DNA of 64,000 bases from Notolepis coatsorum (Eukaryota > Chordata > Actinopteri > Aulopiformes > Paralepididae): positions 156,492,915 through 156,556,914 of the forward strand of contig OZ020585.1 of NCBI GenBank assembly GCA_963971535.1, read 5' to 3'. The notes beneath the pieces are model-generated. The model worked only from the letters and a program-made list of their open reading frames with translations. It ran no database searches and was not told the DNA's origin. Every line of letters begins with the position of its first letter. Position 1 is the first letter of the stretch. A program made the position numbers and the translations under genes. Of this stretch, positions 22,846 through 34,309 are shown one piece after another.

Positions 22846-23632
22846 TAGGCCTATACATCATCAGGACCAACAGCCTCCTCATTGATTTTTGCTCTGACTT
22901 TTGATAATATTTTCTTTAAGCGGAATCCCTCTTGGTGAGAGAAAAAAGGTAGCCCTGCGTCCTCCCCACTCCTCATGTGTATTGTGACAGAATCATGAAA
23001 CTTCCTTAAATCAGGGAAAAATTCCTCTAATTTAATAGATTTACCTTTGGTATTTTTCAAAAATGTTTTTATCTGTTCGAAAGAGAACTCAGGCTGTGAT
23101 AAATCACTCAAGAGCACATCCTCCTCTTCCTCACTGCTGCTACTACTGTCCTGTGACTGTGCGTCCTGTCCTTTATTTCCTGAGCCTTGCCTCGTTTGAG
23201 AGGGGGCGGGGCTCTGCTCCTTCCTAGCTGCCTTCGCGTCCTGCCCGCCAGTAACCCTCGAAGTAGCCCTGCTTTTCCTCTTTCGTACAACTTTTGAAAA
23301 CTCCATCTCTGTCTCATCCTCCTCAACCAGTACAGACTCCGCTATCCTGGTTGCTGTACTCTCCAAATCCTCTCTCACTTCGACCTGAGTATCACTGTTC
23401 AAATCAATTAGCAGATTCCCCTGAATAGTGCTGATGCTTTGCGCGGCTTGCGCCTGCACAACATTTCCCCCGCTCTCTCCACTGTGTACCTGAGCTTTTG
23501 CAATAATTGCAACTGGCCTCTCACTCACACTTGTTTCCGCTGCTGTGCGTGTAACAGTAGGTTTACTCGCTGCAGTGCGGGCAGCTGCCGAAGGCTTATT
23601 CGCTGCTGTCTGACTGCCATCTGCTGTCTTTG

Positions 23633-24762
23633 TAGGGGTGGGAATCACCAGTTTCATCACGATACGATACGATATCGATTCTTTGGACAACGATACGATA
23701 TTATATGCCCATTTAACACAATCAGTCACATTTAGATCAACTCAAAAAAGGCAACGGAAATATCAATTGACGTTTTAATTTTTTAGCTCTTCCAGACATT
23801 TAAATGAAAAACAATCTATTGTTTTTTTTTTTTTTTTAAGATCTTTTTTTTTTGGCGTTTTATCGCTTTATTTCTACTGGGCAGTCCAGTAGAGAGAGAC
23901 AGAGGAGGAAAGGGAGACAGAGTGGGGGTAAGACATTTGGCAAATAACGACGGGTTCGGGAATCGAACCCGGGTCAGCCGTGTCGCGGCTGAGCGCGCTA
24001 TGTGGTTCGCCACTGGGGCGCCCCACAATCTATTGTTTTTAATACAAATAGACCTCCTGTTCACTGTAAAGTGCCACGTTTTTATATATTGAGCTTTAAA
24101 CTAACTAATTTTGGAACACACAACCTAAAACCCCTCCCTCTCCCAAACTGTTCCTACAATTGTTTTATGTTGCATGATGATCATGAATACATTTATTATG
24201 TATTGTATTTTTTATGTTTAAATATCAACATTATCTGTCCATTCTCAGTAAATACTAGTATCAATATAATAATACTCCTCACTTCATCTGGTCTTTTCAA
24301 ACGCACACACACACAGAATGCCTCTCCCCCAGTCCCCAGACACAGAAAAAGATAATGCCCCCCCCTCCTTCCCCAGTCCCCTCTCCTCTCTCCTGTTCTC
24401 TCTCAGAGTTAGCTGCTTAGCTTAGTTAGCGTAAGTAAGCAGCTAACGTAACGTTAATTTAAGTCTTTAACGCAGCGTGGGCATAAAGGAATGGCGACGA
24501 TGCAAAGCATGTTAGATGCACTTGACCCTTTGCGGGGGGGAAAACTGCACAGACTTATATCGGGTCGCAAAATAGGCGCTCTGTAGCCCTGCTCTGCTGT
24601 ACAGAGCTACACAGCATTTCATACTGGGCGGATACGACTCGCCGGATTTTCAAAATAAGAGTATCGCAATATGAATCGATCTTTTTACATTGCATCGATC
24701 CTATTTGATTATTGATAATAGATCGATATATCGATCTGGATCGATGTATCGTCCCACCCCTA
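23633..24762. mobile_element. hAT-type MITE in Tx1 ORF1, TSD TGTCTTTG
   Basis: The ends TAGGGGTGGGA and TCCCACCCCTA are flanked by perfect TGTCTTTG copies at 23625-23632 and 24763-24770. Both ends carry 'atcgat'-rich subterminal motifs. It belongs to the family of 1871-2388. It has no transposase. A tRNA-derived SINE (23827-24024) sits inside it, giving three layers: LINE, MITE, SINE. Confidence 0.92.
23827..24024 (-). mobile_element. tRNA-derived SINE, TSD ACAATCTATTGTTTTT
   Basis: Flanked by 16-bp ACAATCTATTGTTTTT copies (23811-23826 and 24025-24040). On the minus strand it starts GGGGCGCCCCAGTGGCGAAC, continues through an A-box-like 'tagcgcgctcagc' and the B-box GGGTTCGATTCCC, and ends in a poly(A) tail (poly(T) on the plus strand). 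It is a typical Pol III SINE mobilised by LINE machinery. Confidence 0.88.
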
Positions 24763-25608
24763 TGTCTTTGTAGCCTCCGCGCCAGCAGTCGGCTGTTCAC
24801 CCCTTTTCGCTGGGCATGCACGAATTAAATGATCCTCTTCCCCGCATCCAAAGCATTTCATTCTGCCTGAGCTCACATGAATGTCGTAGTCAAAATCGTC
24901 CAGCCTAAATTTGAAAACTAAACTCAGTTCCTCATCTTTCTTCTTCAGAATCATATGCACTTGTCTCCTAAAAGACACGACATGTTTAACGTGACGCGAG
25001 GTACCCCCGAGAGAGAACATTGTAATCGGTGAAACTAACTGCCCGTGTCTTGACAGTTCTTTCTCCAAAAGTAAATTTTTCAAAAACGGGGGGACATTCG
25101 AAATTATAACACGTTTGGCTGGATTCGGGGGGGTGACGAGTGGAAACACCGTAGTAAGCGTCTCCCGAATCACCACTCCACTTTCCACCATCTGATTCAC
25201 TTTAACGGTAGAATCAAGAAAAATTACAACTGCTCTATTCATCCTAGAAGCTGACTTAACGCTCGCATATCCCACGACTGCGCCGATAGCCAAACAACAT
25301 TCCTCCACTGAGACACCGTGGTCTGGAGAAAGTCGCAAGCCGTGTTTGCGTGTAAGTCTCTCCAAACCGGAGGGCACTCCTCCCTGCTCCGCCATGCCTG
25401 TGTAAAGGCACGACGCGGCCCTCACCAAACAATTGTCCCTCTATACTACGGCTAAACTCAACCGAAACAACTAAAGCCAACACTCTCGTAAAAGCACACA
25501 ATAAATAAGCAATAGTCTAATTCATAACATTAAACACAACAAGTTAGAGAAAAAGTTAGAGTTTCACTCACACCGCAAACGCTCCTCCACCACCATACAC
25601 ACGCATGC

Positions 25609-25611
<3 letters not shown>

Positions 25612-25640
<29 letters not shown>
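25612..25640. repeat. (GA)n tract between the two Tx1 LINEs
   Basis: An almost pure (GA)n run. On its left ends the 5' end of Tx1 LINE 1. On its right begins the 3' end of Tx1 LINE 2 ('attttgattttata...actttatttttt'). It is a shared junction of two head-to-tail insertions. Confidence 0.9.
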
Positions 25641-25645
<5 letters not shown>

Positions 25646-28549
25646 GATTTTATAAAAAACTTTATTTTTTACTAAAACTACACAAGATACAACAAAAACG
25701 TTCAACAATAAAATACTCTACAACTCAACAAAAACACAAAACAAAACAAACAAACAACAAAAAACAAAACAAAACAAAAAACAAATCAATTAGGGACAAC
25801 GATGCTGAAACTGAACCAAATTGTCACTTTGAAATGTTTCCCCCATAGGGAGAGAAAAAAAAAACTCTAAATGATCCAAAGTTCTGGGTGTGTCAGAGAG
25901 AGAGACACTGGATAGGCACTGTAGAAACCTTAGTCCTGAGACGAGCGTCTCTAGCTTCACCTTTCCCCTTTTGGTACAACACATCAGGCCTTTGTGCGTG
26001 TCCGACAGACTCCAGTCAAAACCGATCCCGTGGATAAACAGGGCCGCCTCGTCAGCCGACCCCATCATACATGCTCCTACCATCCACCAGTCGTATATCA
26101 TATGGCATCGATGATGTCGGGGGCCGAAAACAGAGCATGGGGACCGAGATGCACTCTGGACCGACATCCTCATTAGACAGTTTGTTACCCTCGCCTCCCC
26201 GTCCGAGGCCGCCTTTTCCTTCCTGGTTCAGATGCCGCTCCAACCTCACCTCCCACTCCCCCGTGCGGAGACTGGCAGCGCCCAGCGACCTCCCATCAAT
26301 CAGTCTGATTCGAGAGCACAAAGCCCTGATGAAACCCATTCCGAACATAGGGTAGAAAGTAACCAGCAAAGTCCGCTTTACCATCATCCTCCGAGGCTGA
26401 ATCAGGAAACTGTCCATTTCAGCGTAGAACGTGATGAGCCCCACAGTCATACCTCCCAACCCATGAACAAGGTAATGGTGCCGGTAACATAAAAAGACGG
26501 TAGAGACAACAACCCCCATGACGACTCTGATGAAAGGTTTGCCGAAGGAGTATGGCTCGGCCTTCCCATCGGGCATGAAAACGATACGCTCCGCTCCTGT
26601 CACTGAATCCTCCATAGTCCCAGTCTTTACAAAGTTCCACAAATGTATAAGAGTACATGAGAATGGTGAGATGAACAAAAAATGTCTCAGCCTCCTTGCC
26701 CCGGTAGCGGGACACGTTGAAATGTCCAGCCCTAAGTGCCAACACACCAGTCCCTTCAATAAAAAAAACTCATTTAGAAATAAAAAAGGTAAAACAAAAA
26801 AAAACAAAAAAAACTACACCGATTCCACTCCGTCCTCCACCGTACTGGGGCCCCGCAGGCGCAGTACCTTCTGCACAATCTTTCTCATCCTGTATAACTC
26901 GGTGTCAACAAAACGACCATCTCCTTTAAACCTCATATGTTTCCTTGCTGCCAAAACAAACAAATCCTTATCTGGAAAAAAAGATTCCACCTCTACTCCC
27001 TTCCTGTTCTTTGTCACCTGTAAAAACAGTTTCATTGCATCCATTGTATAGCAAACATCATCTGAAGATCCAGAATCATCGCTCACATACTCCTCATCCC
27101 CACGCTCGCACATCTCCGCCCATGTACTCCCTTGTGTACTCTGTGTACTGCTGAGTTCTTCCGTCACACCTGTCTTCTTAGCTTGAGAGCTTGACAACCC
27201 AACTACTTCAATCTTCCTCTTCTGCCTAACAACCTTCATCCCACCGTCCCCCTATTCCATGTCAATATCCTCTACTTCCTCCACCCCGACCCCCTCAACT
27301 GAGACCTTCGACCCTGTCCCCTCAAACGCTACAGCCACCCCAGGTACACTCCCCTCATCTGTAACCCTCCCTGCCACGACCCCCCCCCTCATTTTCACCC
27401 CCATCATCTGCCCCTTTTATTACAACAGGTCCACCTGCCACCTCTGTAATCCTTCCTGCCACGACCCCCCCCCCCCCCCTCATTCTCATCTATCCCTCGT
27501 ATTTCAACAGGTCCATCTGTCCCTCGTACCCCAACAGTTCCACTCTTCACCTGGCTATTTAACGTGTCCCGGCTGACACAAGCTCCTTCTACCCCCCCCC
27601 CCCCACACTTCCATCCCCCCCATTCTGTCCTCGTACCGCAATCCCAGCCGTACCCACTCCTTCCATTCCCTTATCACTCCTATCTGGTACAATAACCTTC
27701 TCAGAAAACTCCCCACCACCCCTCTTTCCCTGTCCCCCCCCCCCCTCAACCCCTCGATTCACACCCCAAGCTGCCCTCCCCTTCTTCAATGCACTCTCCC
27801 CATCAATATCCCCCCTGCTCGGCCCCTCCCCAGGGCACGCTTGTCTCTGATGCCCCTCCCTTCCACACGCAAAACAGCGCATGTTTTGTGTTGTCGCAAA
27901 AATAATATACTCGAACCCGTCTATCAGTACTTTAAAATTAAGGTCCAACTCATCATCACGTTTGTTCATTATAATGAACGTCTGCCTTCTGTGAGAAACC
28001 ACATGCTGTAGTTCAGGTGCCTTAAACCCCGAAGACATTTTCTTTAAGGGAGCTACAATTTTTCCAAACCTGGCGAGTTCCCTTAATATAAGATCGTCGC
28101 CCACCAACGGAGGAACGTTTGCCAATGTCACCTTTTTTGCCGGTGTTGTGAGCGGCATCACAGACACAAAAGTATCACGTATGACCAAACCGTCCGTTAT
28201 CAGTTGATTAACCTTAATCAAATCATCCACAAAGAAAACAACTCCTCCATTCATCCTTGCCGCAGACTTAACGGCCGGAGCGCCTACTATTTTCGCAATA
28301 GCGAGACTGCATTCCTTCACTGAACACGGAAATGCCGGCGCGACCTTAAAACCATGTCTCCTGGTCAGCTTAGCGAACTCCATGTCACCGTGACAGCAGA
28401 CAGCTGCCCAGGCGAACACTGACAACGCTACCAGCCCACCATCAACACACAGCCAGTCAAATAAAACACAGTCTAATTCACAATTCGACAAACAACATAA
28501 AGATAGAAAAACTCACGCGTACCTCCTCAGACTCTCGCCCCACACACAC
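25641..28549 (-). mobile_element. Tx1-type LINE 2, internally deleted
   Basis: A second minus-strand Tx1-type element, about 2.9 kb, placed head-to-tail with LINE 1. It keeps an ORF1-like gene (28383 down to 26814), a 3' end resembling that of LINE 1, and (GA)n on both sides. The catalytic part of ORF2 is absent. Bases 25790-26807 hold several overlapping minus-strand frames, one starting MLALRAGHFNVSRYRG, that may be a scrambled ORF2 start plus 3' region. I could not assign them confidently. Confidence 0.75.
26814..28491 (-). pseudogene. Tx1 LINE 2 ORF1, frameshifted
   Basis: The upstream frame ends at 27589 and probably starts at the Met of MEFAKLTRRHGFK (28383), although the frame is open to 28491. 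It mirrors LINE 1 ORF1: SVKECSLAIAKIVG, KVTLANVPPLVG and the zinc knuckle MRCFACGREGHQRQACP. After a Gly/Arg-rich stretch the frame is lost in poly(G)/poly(C) tracts (27455-27610). It resumes as the acidic C-terminal part 27239-26814 (MKVVRQKRKIEVVG ... LRGPSTVEDGVESV). Similarity to LINE 1 ORF1 is clear but distant, so this is a separate subfamily. Confidence 0.8.
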
Positions 28550-28588
28550 GAGAGAGAGAGCGAGCGAGAGCGAGAGCGAGAGAGAGAG
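28550..28588. repeat. (GA)n tract at the 5' end of Tx1 LINE 2
   Basis: GAGAGAGAGAGCGAGCGAGAGCG-like run next to the 5' end of Tx1 LINE 2, followed by unique sequence 'ctccccgggcccctg'. It is the third of three GA tracts in this array. Confidence 0.88.
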
Positions 28589-28969
28589 CTCCCCGGGCCC
28601 CTGTCCTGTAAGGTATTGGCTTGTGTTGCTACACGGACACATTTGTATGTTGCACCACGGTACTGCCTGGCTAACAGACTAGTAAACAAACACTCCGTCT
28701 CTTATTATATGTGAACTAAAGAATACAAGGTTTACACAACAGCCCGCACCCGCTGTTTTATTGTATTTGTACCTGTACTATCCGCTGTCAGCTGTTTATC
28801 TCTCTCTGTGAGCTTGATTAACTAGTGTTAGCTCCGCAGCTAATTTGAGCTCACCCTGAACTAAATCAATGACTAGGTTCTAAAGCATTCAAGTAGTTTT
28901 GACTGCACATAGAAGTAGCCAAACAGCGGGAACATTTCGGGAGCATATGACCCAGGCAATTTCAAGCCC
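28589..28969. other. Unassigned intronic sequence
   Basis: No open frame, repeat or exon is recognised in these 380 bases. They separate the Tx1 array from the large palindrome. Confidence 0.5.
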
Positions 28970-29474
28970 TTAAAGGATAACTCCAACATTTTGGGAAATT
29001 AGCTTATTTAACATCTTCCCTGGAGTTAGACAAGAAGATACATACCTTTTTTGTCTCCGTGCGTGCATTTAGCTTTGGGAACAGACGCTCCGTTAGCATA
29101 GCTTAGCTTCATCACTGGAAGTGAGGCGGGACAGTACCCTGACGTTCCCTACAGGTTTGTTGATATTCTCATTCCTTCAAAGGATCTGAACCGATTGAAG
29201 TTTATGGATACCATGACTTAAAATCCTCTTACCTTGACGATTAAAAGCCTCCCCAATTTAGAAAACAGTAATCCAATGGCTGGTATTGATAATATACTAC
29301 TAACTACTGGACGCTCGGAGCTAACCGGAGCTAACGCAGAACAGGATGTGTAAAGCAAATATAATGACTTCCTTTCTGGGGTTTTCAAAATAAAGGTGTG
29401 ACGTTTATAGCAGCGGAAAACGTTTATTTTGTACATTATCTAACGTTAACACGAACCTAAACTAACGTTACAAC

Positions 29475-29842
29475 TAGGGATGGGTACCGAATTCGGTACT
29501 TTTGAGGTACCGAACCGAAACACGTCGGTACTACCGAGTATCGAATCAAGTGAAAAAAAAAAAAAAAAAAAAAAAAAATGTTTTACTTTCATGTCAACGT
29601 TCACACGCACAATATATGCTTACCTAGGATTTGACTTGCTTCAACAACAAAGCAGTCGGAGCAATGACAAGCCGAAAACTGTCGAAATTGTAGTTATTTG
29701 AAGTTTGGATTTATTTTTTTTACGACTGATAAATAAAATTTCTTGAGACTAAAGTACCGAAAAAAGGTACCGTTGGGTACCGGTATCGATTCACAGGTAC
29801 CGGTACCGGTATCGGTTCAAATGTGAAAGGTACCCATCCCTA
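29475..29842. mobile_element. hAT-type MITE, TSD GTTACAAC
   Basis: The ends TAGGGATGGGTACC and GGTACCCATCCCTA are perfect inverted repeats. The flanks are GTTACAAC at 29467-29474 and 29843-29850. The interior includes a 28-A run. It inserted near the symmetry centre of the fold-back element. Confidence 0.92.
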
Positions 29843-30177
29843 GTTACAACTAACCTAAAGTTAGTTTAGGTTCGTGTTAACGTTAGATAATGTACAAAAT
29901 AAACGTTTTCCGCTGCTATAGACGTCGCTCTTTTATTTTGAAACCCCCCAGAAAGGAAGTCATTGCTCTCGTTATCTGCTTGAGTGTCCGGTTAGCTCCG
30001 TTAGCGTGCAGTAGTTAGTAGTATATCAATACCAGCCATTGGATTACTGTTTTCTAAATTGGGGAGGCTTTTAATCGTCAAGGTAAGAGGATTTTAAGTC
30101 ATGGTATCCATAAACTTCAATCGGTTCAGATCCTTTGAAGGAATGAGAATATCAACAAACCTGTAGGGAACGTCAGG

Positions 30178-31193
30178 TAGGGGTGGACGGTATGGTCTAA
30201 AATTTATATCACGGTATAATTTGAAGCATAGACGGTAACGGTATATATCACGGTATCATCGTTTTTGATAAACTTTTTTTTTTTTTTATTTTATATAATT
30301 TTTTTTTTTATAAAATATATATATTATATAATTAGACTTGTACTGGTATTATCTGCGAGACATCGCCACCACGCAACAAGCTCCACTGTCTGTGTGTACT
30401 CTAGTAGCCTCCAGCTACGGCCAGAATTCTCCGGAGCTGCACCTGGACCTATACTCGAGTAGCCTCGAGCAGAGCTACGGCCAGGATTCTCCGGCGCTGC
30501 ACCTGGACCCTATTGTATTGGTATTATAACGTTAGCAAGCCCTCAGCTCGAATACGCATCGAATCAGTGTTATAAGACATTGATATCATGAGCTATCTGT
30601 AGCTACTGCATATATAACGTTAATACAACGCCTCAGTGAATTATTTAGTTCAATGGGACATTTCGTTTTGAACGGTGAACTAACTTGTGTTAACGTGAGC
30701 TAACAGGTAGCATACACGTCTCTAGTACTAGACTTTGTGGAGCGTTTGTTGATGTCAGGAGCTATCGGTAGCTGGCCGACTAGATACCGTTCGGTTAGAC
30801 AATGCCCCATCATGTATTAAACTAAAAGTGAATAGTTGACTGGGTCATTTTGTAACGGTAGCTAAGCTAACGTTAGCTCAGGGAGACGCCGACAGCTCCC
30901 GTGTCCCGTCCCACTAGACTACTAGACCCGTGTTTACATGCGTGCGGTAGGGGCTGGCACGCCCACTGCGCGAAGCCTCCTAAATAACTTTTTCCAGTTC
31001 GCACATATCTATTATCTATGACTAATTCTATCTATTTTTAGGGGCAAATGCCAGTGAAATAGTCGCGCTGTGGTTACATGACGTCATTGCTATTTTAGAG
31101 CTGCACTACCGGTTACACGGTATACTCAAAATCCATACCGTAGAGCAAATTCATACCGTTTATACCGTATACCGTTTATACCGTCCACCCCTA
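30178..31193. mobile_element. hAT-type MITE, TSD ACGTCAGG
   Basis: The ends TAGGGGTGGACGGTAT and ATACCGTCCACCCCTA are flanked by perfect ACGTCAGG copies (30170-30177 and 31194-31201). It is 1,016 bp. Internal 'ggtataccgtttataccgt' motifs are repeated near both ends, and a 60-bp direct repeat ('agcctc.agctacggccag.attctccgg.gctgcacctgg') occurs at about 30405-30510. No transposase is encoded. Confidence 0.92.
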
Positions 31194-32280
31194 ACGTCAG
31201 GGTACTGTCCCGCCTCACTTCCAGTGATGAAGCTAAGCTATGCTAACGGAGCGTCTGTTCCCAAAGCTAAATGCACGCACAGAGACAAAAAAGGTATGTA
31301 TCTTCTTGTCTAACTCCAGGGAAGATGTTAAATAAGCTAATTTCCCAAAATGTTAGAGTTATCCTTTAAGGAATCAAATAGAGTCTGCCATGGCTACATG
31401 CTAACGCTAACGTTATTGCGCAACTGTAGGAAAAACCTGGCAGCGATAAGGGAATCGAAAGTCACGGGAGCCACGCGATTCCAGGCATCGGACAATTAGG
31501 AACCGGTTCCCAACTAAACCTGTAGCTGCGGCTAAACTGAAAGCTCACGTGTTGTCAAGTTATTGTTATAAGGAACTAAGGCTGAGCCCGAATGTTCGAA
31601 CGTTCGTTCGTTACGCTGGCATTCGGATTTTAATTAATGGGTTTCAACGTTCGCCAAAAAAATCCGTTTTTGGGTGGAACGTTTGGTGCACACGCGACGC
31701 GACCGGGGAGGTGGGGACGCTATAGCGGGTTACACACAACATAGCAGTGCTCAAGCACCATGCTCATTTACACCATGCCCAAAAGATCCACCGTTTCCAA
31801 CAACCTAACTCTGAAGTACGATTTCAAACGAGTGGGAACTAATGGGATATGTCTTGGAAACAAAAGAACTGGAGATAAAACATTGTGGAGTAAACATCGC
31901 GCAACGCCTGGGTGAAGTGGCTGGCGCGTATGGCATGAGTGCGTTATATGATATTACCGGTATGTTTGACTGCTGTCTTTTCCCTTTATTTAGCTTTGTT
32001 TACATGTTTACATGAACAGCCACCACTGTAAACAAATTTTTTCACCGATAGACTATGCAATGCCGCCCCCCGGAAAATCTATAATAATAAAATGTATTAA
32101 TAAAAAAAAAAAAACGTTCGAATCAATATATATATTAAAAAAAAATATAAAAAAAAAAATTCGATATCGATTAAAATATATCGCGATATTTATCGTTATC
32201 GTTATATCGCCCAGCCCTAATTGTACCCATTCTGCAATGTGTTAAATAACGTTTGCATCCATTCATTCTACTAGCGTTAA

Positions 32281-33263
32281 CACTTTGCCGCCCGACCACG
32301 AGTTAATACGGGTTTCGAATCCAAGCGGTGTGGACAGAATCACGTATAAAGCCGTGGCAAGTTGTTATTGCTTTTATTCCATTTTAATAACCGGGTCAAG
32401 GTCGCGGAGCGGCACTGCATATATTCCCTAGAGTGTGAATTCGAGAAGATGCAATACCGGCCAGATCCTCTTAGGGGCGCCATCGCGCTACTGCAATGTG
32501 CCCTGTGGGCGAACGGATGACTTTTTTTTCCCCTTTCAATGGAGATTTTTAGTACCCGGATTCTGAATCAGCACCATGTACCATGGATTACGTTTCGAAT
32601 CGCAGATTTCACCATGGAATAAGGGGATTTATCATCAGCCAATGGACATATCGATCTACCAGATGCCGATCGATAACAGGGAAATGCTCGGGGGTATCCC
32701 ACCGGCTCATGGTAAGATCTTTTTCACATAAATTACAGCCGGATCAGAGCTTGCTATGATACGCAACCAGCTGAGCAGCGTATGTGGCTAGTTACACGAA
32801 CATTGTTATTGGTAATCAAAAATAATAAACGACGCCCCCCCCCCCCCCCCCCTTGATGCATACATGCTTTGGGACAGTCCCGATGATATGCAGTTTGAGT
32901 TATTTCTTTAGCATCTATAAAACGGAAATGCCGTTGGATATAACGTTAGCAGCTATTAGCCATTTATCTAGCCTCCCAGAAAAGAGACAAAATCTGCTAT
33001 AATGCTTATATTCACAGCGCTATAAAATGACAACCTATTAGTGTTGTCACGATACTGGAATTTCGACTTCGATACGATACCTTGAAAAGTATCGATACTT
33101 TCGATACCAAAAAATAATAATTATAATAATTTGTTTTTTTATTATAATTATTATTTTTTTTTTTAACAAATTTAGCTTTTGTTGCTGGTTGATTCTCCTC
33201 AGCTTCTCTCTGGTACTATACGAGAAGATAAATACACTTTTAAAACCCTTTGTTTATCTTTAG

Positions 33264-33316
<53 letters not shown>

Positions 33317-34146
33317 CACCGGAGCTATGCTCGGAGCATTTATTAACGTTACATTTTCAACAACATTGCTGCTAATTGGACACTTCATGGAGGCGGGGTA
33401 ACGTTGTGTCGAGTTCATGCGTGTACTGGTGTAGGATGGGCTCCGGCTCCGCTCGACCTAACGTTGGAAACGGGGTAGTTGTGTCGAGTTCATGCGTGTA
33501 CTAGTGTAGGATGGGCTCCGGCTCCGCTCGACCTAACGTTGGAAACTGGGTAGTTGTGTCGAGTTCATGCGTGTACTGGTGTAGTGGGCTCGGCTTGACG
33601 TTACTCCGTTTCCATGAAGTAATAGGTGGCCAGCTAGCTAGCATTAAGCTAACGGAGGAACGACAGCTAACGTTAGCTAATAATAGCGTTGTTTACAAAC
33701 TGAAGACAGGGCTGCGCTGCCCGGCTGTGAGGGGGAGGAGGCTGCAGCAGCTTGTGTCTGTTGCTCTGAGCGAGAAAGAGGAGGAGGCGGAAGGGCAAGG
33801 CTCTGGCAGCGCGTCTGTCTGTCAACAACTTGCAGGAGCAAGCCAGCTGGTACCGATACTGCAGAAAGTATCGGTACTTCGGGAAATGAGTATCGAAGCC
33901 GTTTTAAATATTCAGTATCGATATGTATCGATACTTCGATATTTTTGACAACACTACAACCTATTGATGCATTTTTTTTTCTTTAAGCCATTTTGAAGGG
34001 ATGGTTTATGAACTCAATTGACAATGAGAATGGACAGATAGCAATACTATAAAGTATAGATTTAACTGTACAAAAAGACACAGGGTTGTTTACAAAAGCT
34101 GGTCCTCAACCACTATATTAGACGCATCCCAGCGGTCGCCAATGTG
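32281..34146. mobile_element. TTAA-flanked DNA element, copy 2
   Basis: Flanked by TTAA at 32277-32280 and 34147-34150, with CACTTTGCCG and CGCCAATGTG ends. It is the reverse complement of copy 1 at 3077-4020 (shared 'ggcgcc', 'ccattctcattgtca', 'tggaataaaa' landmarks). Without the 918-bp MITE inside it is about 950 bp. The paralogous backbone at 41525 has GCGTTAACGTTAC with one TTAA, that is, an unfilled site. Confidence 0.8.
33039..33956. mobile_element. hAT-type MITE, TSD CAACCTAT, with internal tandem repeats
   Basis: The ends TAGTGTTGTC and GACAACACTA are flanked by perfect CAACCTAT copies (33031-33038 and 33957-33964). Inside are a (GA)n run (33265-33313) and three copies of a ~65-bp unit ('gtgtcgagttcatgcgtgtact.gtgtagg') at about 33405-33600. 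A 145-codon open frame (33511-33948) crosses this and the right end, but shows no domain and is probably fortuitous. Confidence 0.9.
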
Positions 34147-34309
34147 TTAACGTTACCACATTATTCTGTTAGCATGTAAGCTAACAAAATCGCTTTTTGT
34201 GAGACTAAACTCCGCTCTTGGTGGTAAATTGTGTCGATGTTGGTTGTTTCTAGGGATGCACGATAATAATCGGGCAGATAATTATCGGGCCGATATCAGC
34301 AATTATGAC

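Larger units (their letters stand above)
22851..25395 (-). pseudogene. Tx1 LINE 1 ORF1, split by a hAT MITE
   Basis: The N-terminal part (25395 down to 24763, Met of MAEQGG; the frame is open from 25428) has an RRM-like region (SVEECCLAIGAVVG, RVIISNVPPFL) and one CCHC zinc knuckle, MKCFGCGEEDHLIRACP. The downstream part (23632-22851) is Ala/Thr- and acidic-rich (SSSSEEEEDVLLSD) and ends VGPDDV just before ORF2. The two parts meet exactly at the 8-bp TGTCTTTG duplication of the inserted MITE, and removing one copy restores colinearity. Tx1 ORF1 binds LINE RNA in the RNP. With the MITE present the protein cannot be made whole. Confidence 0.85.
15874..25611 (-). mobile_element. Tx1-type LINE 1, near full length, split by two insertions
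   Basis: Minus-strand L1-like element of the Tx1 clade. In transcript order it has a 5' end after (GA)n at 25611, ORF1 (25395 to 22851), ORF2 (22845 down to 15990) and a 3' end 'aataaagttgtgtttaaaaatc...' against (GA)n at 15873. A Rex1-like LINE (16571-19548) sits in ORF2 and a hAT MITE (23633-24762) in ORF1. Without these two insertions the element is about 5.6 kb. Tx1-clade LINEs include families known to insert only at specific targets, Kibi being the (TC)n-specific one. Placement between GA/TC tracts fits that behaviour. Confidence 0.85.
28970..31369. mobile_element. Large TTAA-flanked fold-back element (~500-bp arms)
   Basis: The left arm begins TTAAAGGATAACTCC at 28970 and extends to about 29466. 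The right arm is the reverse complement, in two blocks (29851-30177 and 31194-31369), ending AGTTATCCTTTAA. TTAA stands at both ends. The arms contain 'tcttgtctaactccaggg', 'aatcctcttaccttgacg' and 'aacacgaacctaaactaa' blocks. Two hAT MITEs have inserted, one at the centre and one in the right arm. No coding frame is present. Partial relatives lie at 2410-2488, 6990-7160 and 11690-12255. Confidence 0.85.

Noticed and set aside
23816..24064. Functional tRNA gene from the B-box GGGTTCGATTCCC
   Set aside because: Poly(A) tail and 16-bp target duplications show a SINE. The same reasoning applies to 36464-36947 and 46097-46547.
26052..26807. 251-codon minus-strand frame as a membrane protein
   Set aside because: Located between Tx1 LINE 2 ORF1 and its 3' end. 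Overlapping frames look equally coding-like, so it is more likely degenerate LINE sequence.
33511..33948. 145-codon plus-strand frame as a host gene
   Set aside because: It lies entirely inside a MITE with perfect ends and duplication, starts in a tandem repeat, and shows no domain.
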